Part shown: positions 29,789 to 39,552 of the stretch, piece after piece
Numbering within the stretch: the stretch's first letter is position 1
Layout of the letters: every line of letters begins with the position of its first letter
Source: Bacteroidota bacterium
GTDB lineage: Bacteria > Bacteroidota > Bacteroidia > AKYH767-A > 2013-40CM-41-45
DNA: 64,000 nt
Reading direction: 5' to 3'
NCBI GenBank assembly: GCA_016720655.1
Contig: JADKKE010000007.1
Span: 62,001-126,000, forward strand
Notes under the pieces: model-generated
What the model saw: the letters and a program-made list of their open reading frames with translations, nothing else
Told to the model about the DNA's origin: nothing
The model's database searches: none
Made by a program: the position numbers and the translations under genes

Positions 29789-30658
29789 ATGAAAGTCACC
29801 GGCTTCACTTTCATCAGGAATGCAATTCGCTTCGATTACCCGATTGTGGAAGCGATCACTTCTATTTTACCATTGTGCGATGAATTTATTGTTGTCGTGG
29901 GGAATTCAGAAGATTCGACATTGGACCTGATAAAAAATATTAATTCAGCCAAAATTAAAATTGTAAGCAGTACCTGGGATGATTCCCTTCGTGAAGGCGG
30001 TCGGGTGCTCGCTGCTGAAACCAACAAAGCGCTCGATGCTATTTCCGATGATACTAACTGGTGTTTTTATATCCAGGGCGATGAAGTGATGCACGAACAA
30101 TACATCGACTCTGTTCGTGCTGCTATGTTGGAATGGGAAAATGATAAACAAGTCGAAGGGCTTTTGTTCGATTATTTACATTTCTACGGTTCGTATGATT
30201 TTGTTGCAGATTCAACAAAATGGTACCGAAAAGAAGTCCGGATTATCCGAAAAGATTCTGCAATCCGTTCTTTCCGTGATGCACAAGGCTTCCAGAAAAA
30301 CGGCAGACCCTTGCGGGTGAAAAAAAGTGGGGGTTCAATCTATCATTACGGATGGGTGAAACCACCCTCGAAACAACAAGAAAAGCAACAGTATTTTCAT
30401 TCACTCTGGCATTCAGATGAATGGATGTCGAAAAATATTCCGAAAAATCCTGAGTTTGATTATTCAAAAGTGGATTCGGTTTCTCATTTTTCCGGATCAC
30501 ATCCATTTGTTATGCAAGAACGAATACGTAAAATTAACTGGAAATTTGATTTCGATCCGACAGTAAAAAAATTAAGTATTAAATCCCGATTCAAGCATTC
30601 ACTCGAAAACCTTACCGGCTGGCGAATCGGTGAGTATAAAAATTACCGATTGATTTAG
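29789..30658 (+). CDS. Glycosyltransferase family 2-like protein
   Basis: 289 residues. The N-terminus MKVTGFTFIRNAIRFDYPIVEAI and CDEFIVVVGNSEDSTLDLI are the nucleotide-binding start of a GT-A fold. YIQGDEVMHEQY takes the place of the usual metal-binding Asp-x-Asp (GDE here). The C-terminal half (GSIYHYGWVKPPSKQQEKQQYFHSLWH) matches a group of Bacteroidota glycosyltransferases of unknown acceptor. No membrane helix is present. The 6-bp gap to purB suggests co-transcription but not a shared pathway. Confidence 0.7.
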   Translation: MKVTGFTFIRNAIRFDYPIVEAITSILPLCDEFIVVVGNSEDSTLDLIKNINSAKIKIVSSTWDDSLREGGRVLAAETNKALDAISDDTNWCFYIQGDEVMHEQYIDSVRAAMLEWENDKQVEGLLFDYLHFYGSYDFVADSTKWYRKEVRIIRKDSAIRSFRDAQGFQKNGRPLRVKKSGGSIYHYGWVKPPSKQQEKQQYFHSLWHSDEWMSKNIPKNPEFDYSKVDSVSHFSGSHPFVMQERIRKINWKFDFDPTVKKLSIKSRFKHSLENLTGWRIGEYKNYRLI

Positions 30659-30712
30659 TAAATAAAATCACCCATCGCCCAAACCCAAAATCCCAAAACT
30701 CCAAACTAAACT

Positions 30713-30740
30713 TTGAACCTTAAACCTTAAACCTTGAACT
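30713..30740. repeat. Four tandem 7-bp units (TTRAACC)
   Basis: TTGAACC, TTAAACC, TTAAACC and TTGAACT lie head to tail between converging genes, in a C/A-rich stretch that begins near 30670. It looks like intergenic low-complexity sequence. I see no terminator hairpin there. Confidence 0.6.
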
Positions 30741-30743
30741 GCC

Positions 30744-31463
30744 TTACCAGCCACTCGCCAATACATCCGCCAAATGCATCACCTTTATTTTCTTGCCTTC
30801 TTTTTGTATGTATCCTTCCATGTGCATGAGGCAACTCAAATCTGTTGAGATAATGTAATCTGCTTTTGTCGCTTCAACGTTCAGGATTTTTTGTTCAGCC
30901 ATTCCAACGGCGATCGATTCATACTTAACTGAAAAAGTTCCACCGAAACCACAACAGGTTTCGTTCTCTGCCATTTCCCTTAACTCAAGACCTTTCACAT
31001 TGTTTAAAAGCTGGCGTGGTTCATTCTTCAAACCAATTTCCCTGAGTCCGCTACAGGAATCGTGGTATGTTGCACTCCCATTCAATTTTGCGCCAAACTC
31101 TGTTACTTTCAATACATTCACAAGGAAGTCACTCAGTTCAATGATATTCTTTTGAACTGTTTTGTATTCATTGTGCAACACAGTGTTGTGAAATAATTCC
31201 GGATAATAATTTTTCACCATTCCCACACAGGAGGCCGAAGGAGAAACGATGTACCTGTCATTTGGAAAATCACGGATAAATTTTTCACCTACTTCTTTAC
31301 ATTCATCCCAATATCCACCATTGAAAGCGGGTTGTCCGCAGCAGGTTTGGTTGGGATTATAGTTAACTGTGCATCCGACCTTTTCCAGAATTTTAATCAT
31401 GTTCATCGCGGTATTCGGATAAATCTGATCAACAAAGCAAGGAATGAATATATCGACAATCAT
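30744..31463 (-). CDS. LutA/YkgE-type (Fe-S)-binding, CCG-domain protein
   Basis: 239 residues with two cysteine-rich CCG domains: NYNPNQTCCGQPAFNGG in the first, and HDSCSGLREIG with ENETCCGFGGTF in the second. This is the layout of LutA/YkgE, a subunit of the LutABC L-lactate oxidation complex, and of related GlpC/HdrB-type subunits. LutB and LutC genes are not in the window, so lactate use is not established here. The start lies 24 bp after the stop of the MFS gene, which suggests an operon. Confidence 0.85.
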   Translation of the reverse strand: MIVDIFIPCFVDQIYPNTAMNMIKILEKVGCTVNYNPNQTCCGQPAFNGGYWDECKEVGEKFIRDFPNDRYIVSPSASCVGMVKNYYPELFHNTVLHNEYKTVQKNIIELSDFLVNVLKVTEFGAKLNGSATYHDSCSGLREIGLKNEPRQLLNNVKGLELREMAENETCCGFGGTFSVKYESIAVGMAEQKILNVEATKADYIISTDLSCLMHMEGYIQKEGKKIKVMHLADVLASGW

Positions 31464-31487
31464 GGTGTTCAGGAATAGGATAATCTG

Positions 31488-32831
31488 TTATGAGTTTGGT
31501 GCCAGCTGCGCATTGCTTCCTTCCAGTGAAGCCGGTTGGTCTTTGCGCATTCGAAGCAAAAGAATCAGGCCGATAATGAAAAAACTGATCAGGACGATAA
31601 TGCTGTTGCGCATACTTCCTGTTCTTTCATTGATGAAGCCGAAGGCAAAGGTACCTAAGACAGTCCCAAGTTTATCACAAACATCAAAAAAACTAAAATA
31701 GGAAGCATGATCAATAGTTTCCGGTAGTAATTTGGAGTAAGTGGATCGGGATAAGGACTGTACACCTCCCATGACAAGTCCGACAACAGCAGCGAGGATC
31801 ATAAACATGGTTTGTTCGTCAACACCATATTTTTTATCACAAAAATAAGCACCGAAGCAGACAAAAACCCAAATAAATAGCGAAATACTCAGTGCAAGAA
31901 TATTCCCAAACCGCTTGGATAAAGCACTGAACAAATATGCGCCTCCGATGGCTACAAATTGGATAATAAGAATGACAGCAATTAATATGGAGGAAGGAAG
32001 ATGCAATTCTCCATCCCCAAATAAAGTGGCAACATACATGACCGTCTGCACTCCCATATTGTAGAAAAAGAAGGAAAGCAGAAATGTCTTTATTCTGGAT
32101 GTGTGTCGTAATTCATTCCAAACCTTTTTCAATTCACGATAACCATTTCTCACAAATTTCCCTTCCGGTTTGCGTTCATATACATTGTTCGGAAGATAGT
32201 GAAAGGTGTATTGAGCAAATCCAAACCACCATAAACCGACAAGCAGAAAAGCGATACGTGTTGCTGTGCCACTTTCAATTCCTCCATACCATTGCGGAAA
32301 AAGTATCATGGTAAGAGAAAAGATCAACAACAAGGAGCTGCCGATATATCCCATCGCAAAACCTTTTGCACTTACCTTATCCTGATCCTGTGGTTCCGCT
32401 ATTTCAGGAAGAAATGCATTGTAAAAAACAATACTTCCTGCATATCCAATTGCAGCCAAAACAACACCAAAAACTCCGACCCACAAAGTATCTATCGACG
32501 TAAAAAAGAAGAGTGCGGAACACGAACAGGCACCGAGTGTACTGAAAAAGTACATGAATTTTTTCTTGTTACCGGTGTAGTCAGCGATGGAAGAAAGCAA
32601 TGGATTAATAGCGGCAATAATCAGGAAGGCGACCGAGATTGCATAGGTTTGAAGCGAATCGCTGTTGAAATTTCTTCCTAAAAATCGAACCGTATTGCTT
32701 TCAGGAGTGGTTGTGATCGCATGAAAATATATTGGAAAAAGTGCAGAGGTAATTACTAAAGAATAAGACGAATTGGCCCAATCATACATGGCCCAGGCAC
32801 GGATGATCTTTTTATTTCCTTTGATTTGCAT
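31488..32831 (-). CDS. MFS transporter, UMF1/Atg22-like
   Basis: 447 residues with about 12 hydrophobic segments. The N-terminus IRAWAMYDWANSSYSLVITSALFPIYF is the hallmark of the UMF1 (Atg22-like) branch of the major facilitator superfamily. GGVQSLSRSTYSKLLPE in the second half is the matching conserved loop. Substrates of bacterial members are not known; the yeast member exports amino acids from the vacuole. It is the first gene of a two-gene unit with the LutA-like gene. Confidence 0.85.
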   Translation of the reverse strand: MQIKGNKKIIRAWAMYDWANSSYSLVITSALFPIYFHAITTTPESNTVRFLGRNFNSDSLQTYAISVAFLIIAAINPLLSSIADYTGNKKKFMYFFSTLGACSCSALFFFTSIDTLWVGVFGVVLAAIGYAGSIVFYNAFLPEIAEPQDQDKVSAKGFAMGYIGSSLLLIFSLTMILFPQWYGGIESGTATRIAFLLVGLWWFGFAQYTFHYLPNNVYERKPEGKFVRNGYRELKKVWNELRHTSRIKTFLLSFFFYNMGVQTVMYVATLFGDGELHLPSSILIAVILIIQFVAIGGAYLFSALSKRFGNILALSISLFIWVFVCFGAYFCDKKYGVDEQTMFMILAAVVGLVMGGVQSLSRSTYSKLLPETIDHASYFSFFDVCDKLGTVLGTFAFGFINERTGSMRNSIIVLISFFIIGLILLLRMRKDQPASLEGSNAQLAPNS

Positions 32832-32997
32832 ATACCATTGGAGCTTGATAAAGTGCCAAGATAACTTATTTCAGTTTGCTTGCCTTGATTTTTTTTTCAG
32901 GCTTTTAGACAGGGAGTACGCAATTTGTATCCTCCTCGAAACCGGATAAACAGTTTTTAATGAGAATATAGAATTTACAACAAAATTTTCTGAAAAA

Positions 32998-34023
32998 TTA
33001 AAATCGGAATTTTTTTATGGTTTCAATGAATAATTTAACTTTTTCCTTTTCGATATCCGGATACAATCCATGTCCAAGATTAGCTATATGCCTTTTTGGT
33101 CCGAATGCTTTAAGCATTTTGTGAGTTTCAGAAACAATTTTTTCATCTGTGGCATACAGCAAGCAAGGATCCATATTGCCTTGAAGCGTCTTGTCCCAAC
33201 CAATCGCTTTTCTCGATTCTTCAATTCCCATATTCCAATCGAGACCAATCACACTGCATTTTAGTTTCGACATTTCTTCTCTGGCAAAGAATGCTCCTTT
33301 CGCGAAAATGATAACAGGAACTTCTGTTATTGCATCACAAATTGCGGAGATATAACGCAATGCAAATTCATTGTATTGATCCGGTGATAAAATGCCCGCC
33401 CAGGAATCAAAAATTTGCACGATATCAGCACCGGATGCTATTTGCCCTTTGAGATAATTAATTGTGCTCCTGGTTATTTTGTCCAATAGCTGATGCGCGA
33501 GGAGTGGTTCTGTGTACAGGAATTTTTTTGCCTTGCTGAAAGTCTTGCTGCCGCGGCCTTCAATCATATAGGATAGTATTGTCCATGGTGCTCCGGCAAA
33601 TCCAATAAGTGGAACCCGGCCTTTGAGTTCTTTTTTCGTTAATTGAATTGCATCCATTACATACGGAAGATCGCCGGCCTCTGCAATCTTTAATTTATCG
33701 ATGTCGGATTTGTTCTCTATCGTTCTTTCGAACCAGGGCCCTTTGCTTTCTATCATTTGATAGGGAAGGCCCATTGCTTCAGGTATAACAAGGATATCGG
33801 AGAATATAATTGCTGCATCAACACCGAGGATATCAACGGGTTGAATTGTAACTTCGGCAGCAAACTCTGGAGTTTCTACCAATTCTTTGAAACCACCAAT
33901 TTTCTCACGAACAACTCTGTATTCGGGGAGGATTCTTCCTGCCTGTCGCATCAACCAAACCGGTGTTCGTTCAGTTTTTTCGCCTCTCGCTGCGCGTAAT
34001 ATTAAATCGTTTTGTAATTTCAT
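32998..34023 (-). CDS. hemE: Uroporphyrinogen decarboxylase
   Basis: 341 residues from the ATG at 34023 (MKLQNDLILRAARGE). An in-frame extension to 34149 has no family resemblance. TPVWLMRQAGRILPEYR is the first family signature, and GFAGAPWTILSYMIEG is the second. It decarboxylates uroporphyrinogen III to coproporphyrinogen III in heme synthesis, in the cytoplasm. The gene lies 126 bp after the Omp85-family gene on the same strand. No other heme gene is nearby. Confidence 0.95.
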   Translation of the reverse strand: MKLQNDLILRAARGEKTERTPVWLMRQAGRILPEYRVVREKIGGFKELVETPEFAAEVTIQPVDILGVDAAIIFSDILVIPEAMGLPYQMIESKGPWFERTIENKSDIDKLKIAEAGDLPYVMDAIQLTKKELKGRVPLIGFAGAPWTILSYMIEGRGSKTFSKAKKFLYTEPLLAHQLLDKITRSTINYLKGQIASGADIVQIFDSWAGILSPDQYNEFALRYISAICDAITEVPVIIFAKGAFFAREEMSKLKCSVIGLDWNMGIEESRKAIGWDKTLQGNMDPCLLYATDEKIVSETHKMLKAFGPKRHIANLGHGLYPDIEKEKVKLFIETIKKFRF

Positions 34024-34149
34024 AAGGGGCCAAAAGTACAAATTTTGGCGTTCAGGTTCCTGATGAAAATCAGCTTCATTTTGATCTTCAACTTTTGATT
34101 CAGCACTTTGGCATTCAGTGCAATGAAACAATTTTCTTTGAATCAGCAC

Positions 34150-35939
34150 TCAAAAATAATTCACAATGCCAAAATGGATTTTCCCTGTCCTGAAATAAAT
34201 CGGGTTATCAAACTGCTTACCCAAAGCATAACTGACTGACATTATTCCAAGTTTGGTTTCAAAGTCGATCCCTGCACCAAAACCAAATGGAGTATCCGTA
34301 AGAAATCCGGATCGATTCCTGTTTTCGTACCATGCAGCATTGAAAAATGCAAAGAGGAAAGAATTCTGTTCCAACAAATACCTGTATTCCAATTTGCCAA
34401 TGGTAAATGTGGAAGCATAAATAGATTCTTCATCAAAACCACGGAGAGAACGCAAACCTCCAATACGAAATAACTCATTCGTAAAAATTTCCGGATTGTA
34501 GAGGTAAGCAGCCTGCAAACCCGGATTCAACACATGCCTTCCGCCGAGTGAAATGTAATAATCGATTGCAATTTCACCATTGTAATTTGTGGTTTTCAAT
34601 TTTAAACTATCGTAAAGTATCGGATTGATCGACGAGTTTTTCCGGATAGTTCTGTTACCTGTACTTCCTGTTACTTCCAGCAAGAGACCTTTCCGGGGAT
34701 TCAATCGATAATCCACACGTTCATAATGAAATGTAAGTCCGTAGGTAAGAATTGTAATATCCGCATAGGGTGGAAGTGTTGTAATATTTTCCAATCCCCG
34801 CGTAGACTGCAGGTCACTTTCTTTGTCATTCACAAATGCTTTAATGAAATCATTTCCTATGAAACTGTATTGAACTCCAAGGTTCCGTGTAACATCGACA
34901 TAGGTAGAATCCTTTTTGTACAAGGAAAGGTGAGCATCCAATCCGAGTGGAGTATCCAGAATGAAAGGATACAATCCATGAATTTTTAGATCCTGTGTTT
35001 TCCCGGGCAATTGTTTCCAGTTCAGTTCAATGATTTCTCCCCGTTTCAACGAATTTTGAAGTTTAAGATGTGCTTCACCGGTGAGGACAAATTTTCCCGG
35101 CTTGGCATCATCGGGCAACAAACCAATGACGCCGTCAAACTGACTTGCTCTTTTGTTTTCTAAAAATAACTCCAGCTTCGTTTCTTTATTGGTAAATACA
35201 ACTCTATTGGGTCGGTTTTCTACCACAAATGGAAGTTCACGTAAGCGATTTGATATTTTTCAATTCTTGATTCATCATAAACATCGCCGGGACGGATTCC
35301 TATGTAACTGTAAATATACACCGGAGCGATTGTGGCTTTACCCCGTAATACAACACTGTCGATGATTACCGCTCTGTTTTTTTTCAGTGCCAGTTTTGCA
35401 GAAAGTAAATTGTCTTTCCAGGAAATGCTGTCGAGTTTGATTTCAGCAAACGGATATCCACTGTTTTCACAGTTCTCCAGAATCTTTTCCTGAATTTTTC
35501 GTATTTGAAAATAGCGGAAAGGTTTTCCTTCAAATAATTTTGTCCGGAATCCGGAACCACTGAAAAATGCATCTTCAACATTACCCTTTGATAATTTAGC
35601 CCATTCGAAGAAGTTTCCAAGATAGAGCCAGGCAGTATAATTCACTCCTTCATGCGTAAGACTGTCGAAACTTGCTGCGAGATATCCGTTCCCCTGTAAG
35701 AACAACAAAGCATCCTTCAATTGAATTAGTATCCCGGAAGTGTCCCTGAAATTTTTTTGACTCAGAATATCTTTTTCAAGTTTGCTGAAATCCGATTGAT
35801 GTAAAGTGTCTTGTAAGTGAATGGAAAGGTTGAAGTTTTGTTGGGCAGAGGAGGAGAGAATGAAAAAAAAGAGGAGGGCTTGAAAGCATATAGCTGATTT
35901 CAAAAAGTGCTTAAGACCTATTCGTTTTTTTTTCAGCAT
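34150..35939 (-). pseudogene. Omp85/BamA-family outer-membrane protein, split by a one-base frameshift
   Basis: Together the two parts would encode about 596 residues. 35220-35939 holds the signal peptide (MLKKKRIG...LSSSAQ) and a POTRA-like region (IIDSVVLRGKATIAPVYIYSYIGIRPGDVYDESRIEK). 34150-35226 holds the rest, with the surface-antigen barrel (FRIGGLRSLRGFDEESIYAS is the RGF lid-loop motif). After ESRIEK the reading ISNRLRELPFVVENRPNR continues in the next frame. One extra A in the A5 run (T5 at 35256-35260 on the plus strand) restores it. It is short for BamA and closer to TamA-like or stand-alone surface antigens. Function is unknown. Confidence 0.85.
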
Positions 35940-36024
35940 AAAATCAAATCTCGGTTCATACAACGGTTTTCATTATCAATAATTGAAATCCCAACGACGA
36001 TTTGTTGCAGTATAAATTAATTGT

Positions 36025-36708
36025 TCAATCCAAACTCCAGTCAATTTCCTTTTGACCTTCGGAAGCGAGAATCTCATTTGTTTTCGAAAAATGCTTGCAT
36101 CCGAAAAATCCCCGATCGGCTGAGAATGGGGAAGGGTGTGGTGATTTGAGAATGTAATGTTTGGTAGTATCGATGAGTACTTCTTTTGCTTGCGCATATT
36201 TTCCCCATAAAATAAAAATGACCCCGGTTCGGGAAGCAGAAATTTCCCGGATCACAGCATCAGTAAACAGTTCCCATCCCTGATTCTGATGAGAACCGGG
36301 TTGATTGGCCCTCACAGTTAGTGTTGCATTTAACAACAAAACGCCCTGATCAGCCCATTTCTCCAAGTTTCCTGTTGAAGGTCTAGGAATCCCAAGATCA
36401 TTTTTCAATTCTTTAAACATATTGAGTAAAGAGGGAGGAATTCCAATACCCGGAGGAACTGAAAAAGAAAGTCCATGAGCCTGACCCGGACCGTGGTATG
36501 GATCCTGTCCAAGAATCACAACTTTAACTTTATCGAATGGTGTATGTTCGAAGGCTGAAAAAATTTTTGTGCCTGATGGAAAGACAATTTCCCCTCTTTT
36601 TTTTTCTTCCAGTAAAAAATCCTTCAATTTCTTAAAATAAGGCGAATGAAATTCCTCTGAAAGCCGTTTTTTCCAGCTTTCTTCGAGTTTTGGATTTACT
36701 TCAGTCAT
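36025..36708 (-). CDS. ung: Uracil-DNA glycosylase (family 1)
   Basis: 227 residues. It removes uracil from DNA to start base-excision repair. VVILGQDPYHGPGQAHGLSFSV has the catalytic aspartate (Asp69) and the water-activating loop. LLLNATLTVRANQPGSHQ and SPHPSPFSADRGFFGCKHF carry the uracil-binding and DNA-intercalation (HPSP) loops. Length is typical. The stop is 86 bp before the Omp85-family start on the same strand. Confidence 0.97.
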   Translation of the reverse strand: MTEVNPKLEESWKKRLSEEFHSPYFKKLKDFLLEEKKRGEIVFPSGTKIFSAFEHTPFDKVKVVILGQDPYHGPGQAHGLSFSVPPGIGIPPSLLNMFKELKNDLGIPRPSTGNLEKWADQGVLLLNATLTVRANQPGSHQNQGWELFTDAVIREISASRTGVIFILWGKYAQAKEVLIDTTKHYILKSPHPSPFSADRGFFGCKHFSKTNEILASEGQKEIDWSLD

Positions 36709-36799
36709 GCTGTGAATGTAAAAATACTATCGATTTCATTTGCTTATGGCGTTTTTTTTAATGAAAAGCGACCATTGTTAATATGTTGAAAACTCTGTC

Positions 36800-36829
36800 T
36801 TGCTCATTTTTGATAAAAAGCTATTTTTG
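36800..36829 (+). promoter_or_regulatory. Promoter of the 44-residue lipoprotein gene
   Basis: TTG (36800-36802), a 19-nt spacer and TATTTTTG (36822-36829) match the Bacteroidota consensus exactly. The predicted leader of about 65 nt contains an inverted repeat (AAGCTTTTTGA at 36832-36842 with TCAGAAAAGCTT at 36860-36871). Confidence 0.6.
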
Positions 36830-36902
36830 CAAAGCTTTTTGAATTTGAGGAAAACATTTTCAGAAAAGCTTCGTTTCCAGTAACAACGACTCAATCCTTC
36901 TC

Positions 36903-37037
36903 ATGAAAAAAATACTCCGTGTTTCTGCATTTGTTGCAGCTCTTGCTTTGATGTTCGCATCGTGCAAATCACATGAAAAATGTCCTGCATACGGACATTC
37001 AGGCAGTCCGAAACCAGCAAAAGAAGTACGCGGATAA
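36903..37037 (+). CDS. Very small lipoprotein (44 residues)
   Basis: MKKILRVSAFVAALALMFASC is a textbook lipoprotein signal with the lipid cysteine at residue 21. The mature peptide is only 24 residues (CKSHEKCPAYGHSGSPKPAKEVRG), with a CPAYG motif and a basic tail. I recall similar tiny CPAY lipoproteins in other Bacteroidota, without assigned function. A consensus promoter 74 bp upstream and an intrinsic terminator 22 bp downstream frame it as an independent transcription unit, which supports its being real despite its size. Confidence 0.75.
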   Translation: MKKILRVSAFVAALALMFASCKSHEKCPAYGHSGSPKPAKEVRG

Positions 37038-37059
37038 TTATAATTCCGTCAAAATATCC

Positions 37060-37090
37060 AGCGAACCCATACCAGGTTCGCTTTTCTTAT
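37060..37090 (+). terminator. Intrinsic terminator after the small lipoprotein gene
   Basis: AGCGAACC (37060-37067) pairs with GGTTCGCT (37075-37082) across a 7-nt loop and is followed by TTTCTTATTT. Confidence 0.85.
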
Positions 37091-37133
37091 TTATAAGGTA
37101 TTCAAGACTGTAAAGAACTTGTTAATTATCGAT

Positions 37134-37541
37134 TTATTTCCAGTGAAATTGAATGGACTGTTTGAGATCAGGATGCAGGCTTAAAGCAACCGGACAAGTT
37201 TCCGCAGCATGAATGAGGATTGCTTTTTCTTTCTCTGAATAAGAGTGCTCGGGCATTGTAAATTCAATCTGAACCTCAGCAACTCTCCTTGGATTCGCTG
37301 CCATGATCTTGGTGATGCTCAAATCCATATGATCGATGTTTATTCCATGAGTTCTGGCTGCGATGCCCATCAGAGTTGCCATACAGCTTCCCAGGGAGGC
37401 AGCGAGGAGATCTGTGGGAGAGAAGGATTCGCCTTTCCCCTGATTGTCAGGTGGCGCATCAGTAAATATTTTTACCTGAGATTTGACATGAATCGCTTCA
37501 GTACGAAGATCTCCTGTATATGTAGTCCGGATTGTTTCCAT
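37134..37541 (-). CDS. OsmC/Ohr-family peroxidase-like protein
   Basis: 135 residues. The two conserved cysteines lie in LAASLGSCMATLMGIAARTHG (near residue 53) and HAAETCPVALSLHPDL (near residue 117). SPTDLLAASLGSC is the OsmC signature region. OsmC-type proteins reduce organic hydroperoxides as dimers in the cytoplasm. The N-terminus METIRTTYTGDLRTEA is normal for the YhfA/OsmC branch. It stands alone, convergent with the small lipoprotein gene. Confidence 0.9.
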   Translation of the reverse strand: METIRTTYTGDLRTEAIHVKSQVKIFTDAPPDNQGKGESFSPTDLLAASLGSCMATLMGIAARTHGINIDHMDLSITKIMAANPRRVAEVQIEFTMPEHSYSEKEKAILIHAAETCPVALSLHPDLKQSIQFHWK

Positions 37542-37758
37542 GACGCAAAATTAGATAATCCAAATGAGAGAATGGATTTTGGTTTAATGTCAAAAGGATG
37601 GAAAGTTGCATCCCGTATCTTTATATCAAATTGGATTTTACCTGTTTCAAACAAAAGTCTGAAAGGATGAAATTGCTATAATTCGATAAAGAAGCATATG
37701 AATTGACAATTCAATGATAGAGTAAATCAGGTGAATGCCTGTTTTATCAGATTTTGTG

Positions 37759-37766
37759 TAGTTTTG
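37759..37766 (+). promoter_or_regulatory. Candidate -7 element upstream of 37780 gene
   Basis: TAGTTTTG matches TAnnTTTG and lies 13 bp before the ATG. The -33 position reads CTG rather than TTG. Confidence 0.4.
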
Positions 37767-37779
37767 TATTCCTGATTCT

Positions 37780-38538
37780 ATGAAGAAGTATTTTTTCCTA
37801 TTCGCAATCTTTTTTTCGACTTCGCTTTTGGCGCAGGACTCTACACGTGTGGCTCAGGATGACATCACCATTTTATACAGGAACGAAGCAGAAGGGGGTC
37901 TCAATATTCATTCTGCCGGTTTTGGGATTACTTTCCGTCGTGGTTGGCACATGACCGGGTATAAAAAGAAGTTAATGGAGTTTGATTTGGTTTCAGTTCG
38001 TCACCCAAAGCAATACAAACAACCCAACCCGTATTATCCGGATTCAAGACCTTTCTTTTACGGAAAATTGAATTTCGTGTATTTATTAAGAGGAGGAGTA
38101 GGTCGGCAAAACATTTTATTCAGTAAGGCTGAACGAAGTGGTGTTGAGGTGAGATACAATTTATGTGCTGGACTTGATCTTGGAATTACGAAACCTGTTT
38201 ATTTGGAAATTCTTGTAGATGATCCCTATGATTCTCTAGCAAAAGTTATTGATACCCGTAAGTACGATCCCAATGATCCGGAGCAGCAGGCAGTAGAAAA
38301 TATTTATGGACCAGGTCCGTATTTTAATGGATTGGGAAATTTGAAAGTCTATCCCGGAGTGTATGGGAAATTTGCACTGTCATTTGAATATGCCGGCTGG
38401 CAACAAAAAGTAACTGCAATTGAGGCTGGAGTAGTGTTGGATTATTTCCCCAAAGCGATTCCAATCATGGCTTATACTAAAAACGAAAATATGTATGTGA
38501 ACTTTTACATCTCACTTCTGTGGGGAGGTAAATGGTAA
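37780..38538 (+). CDS. Conserved exported protein, probable outer-membrane beta-barrel
   Basis: 252 residues with a signal peptide (MKKYFFLFAIFFSTSLLAQ). The rest alternates short beta-strand-like segments (FGITFRRGWHMTG, KLNFVYLLRGGVG, VEVRYNLCAGLDLGI) with aromatic ends and closes NFYISLLWGGKW, consistent with a small outer-membrane barrel. I recognise it only as a conserved Bacteroidota hypothetical. It lies 48 bp before lipA on the same strand and may be co-transcribed, but no link to lipoate is evident. Confidence 0.7.
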   Translation: MKKYFFLFAIFFSTSLLAQDSTRVAQDDITILYRNEAEGGLNIHSAGFGITFRRGWHMTGYKKKLMEFDLVSVRHPKQYKQPNPYYPDSRPFFYGKLNFVYLLRGGVGRQNILFSKAERSGVEVRYNLCAGLDLGITKPVYLEILVDDPYDSLAKVIDTRKYDPNDPEQQAVENIYGPGPYFNGLGNLKVYPGVYGKFALSFEYAGWQQKVTAIEAGVVLDYFPKAIPIMAYTKNENMYVNFYISLLWGGKW

Positions 38539-38586
38539 GCTTGGCAATAATAGATTGATATACTATCAGGAAAGCAGAGCAAAAGA

Positions 38587-39456
38587 ATGGATTCAACAAC
38601 TGAAATTAAAACAAACCCTGTACGAAAGCCGGATTGGTTAAGAGTAAAGCTTCCAATTGGTGAAGAATACAGAAAAGTACGTGAAATCGTTGGGGATCAT
38701 AAATTGCACACGATTTGCCAGAGTGGAAATTGTCCGAACATGGGTGAATGTTGGGGTGCAGGAACTGCTACATTCATGATCCTTGGCAATGTGTGTACAC
38801 GGTCTTGTGGTTTTTGCAATGTTGCAACAGGCCGACCGGAAGCTGTCGATCCATTTGAACCCTTGCGTGTAGCAAAATCAGTGAAGCTGATGGGGGTCAA
38901 ACACTGTGTGATTACATCGGTTGATCGTGATGATTTAGAAGATGGTGGTTCGGCAATCTGGGTTGAAACGATTCAGAAGATTCGTGAATATTCTCCTACA
39001 ACAACTCTTGAAACATTGATTCCCGATTTTCAGGGCAAATGGGAAAACCTTCAACGGATGATTGATGTTCGTCCGGAAGTAATTTCACATAATCTGGAAA
39101 CGGTACGCCGACTTACCAAACAAGTGAGAATACAGGCGAAATATGACAGAAGTCTGGAAGTTTTGAAGAGAATAAGTGCCGCAGGCATCTCTGCAAAATC
39201 CGGGATCATGTTGGGATTGGGTGAAACCCGTGATGAAGTTGTGGAATCAATGCAGGATCTTCGAAAGTCAGATGTATCCATCCTAACCCTTGGACAATAT
39301 TTGCAACCAACCAAAGAACATTTGGATGTAGTTGAGTTTATTCATCCGGATATATTCAAGGAGTACAAGTCAATCGGAATGGAGCTTGGGTTTCGTTATG
39401 TTGAAAGTGGTCCCCTGGTGCGATCCAGTTATCATGCGGAAAAACATTTATTGTAA
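38587..39456 (+). CDS. lipA: Lipoyl synthase
   Basis: 289 residues. This radical-SAM enzyme inserts two sulfurs into octanoyl-lysine of the lipoyl domains. The auxiliary cluster motif is CQSGNCPNMGEC (Cys44, 49, 55), and the radical-SAM cluster motif is CTRSCGFC (Cys70, 74, 77). The C-terminal RSSYHA motif supplies the serine ligand typical of LipA. Length and order are normal. lipB is not in the window. gapA follows on the same strand after 96 bp. Confidence 0.97.
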   Translation: MDSTTEIKTNPVRKPDWLRVKLPIGEEYRKVREIVGDHKLHTICQSGNCPNMGECWGAGTATFMILGNVCTRSCGFCNVATGRPEAVDPFEPLRVAKSVKLMGVKHCVITSVDRDDLEDGGSAIWVETIQKIREYSPTTTLETLIPDFQGKWENLQRMIDVRPEVISHNLETVRRLTKQVRIQAKYDRSLEVLKRISAAGISAKSGIMLGLGETRDEVVESMQDLRKSDVSILTLGQYLQPTKEHLDVVEFIHPDIFKEYKSIGMELGFRYVESGPLVRSSYHAEKHLL

Positions 39457-39552
39457 AGGCTGATTTTCCCGGGACATCTATTTTTTATCTGAATTGAATT
39501 GTATCTGAATTCAATTTTCAGACTCATTTCTAATCGTCACTTATCTGATTTT

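Noticed and set aside
34024..34149. N-terminal extension of hemE
   Set aside because: 42 residues with no resemblance to the family; the ATG at 34023 gives the usual start.
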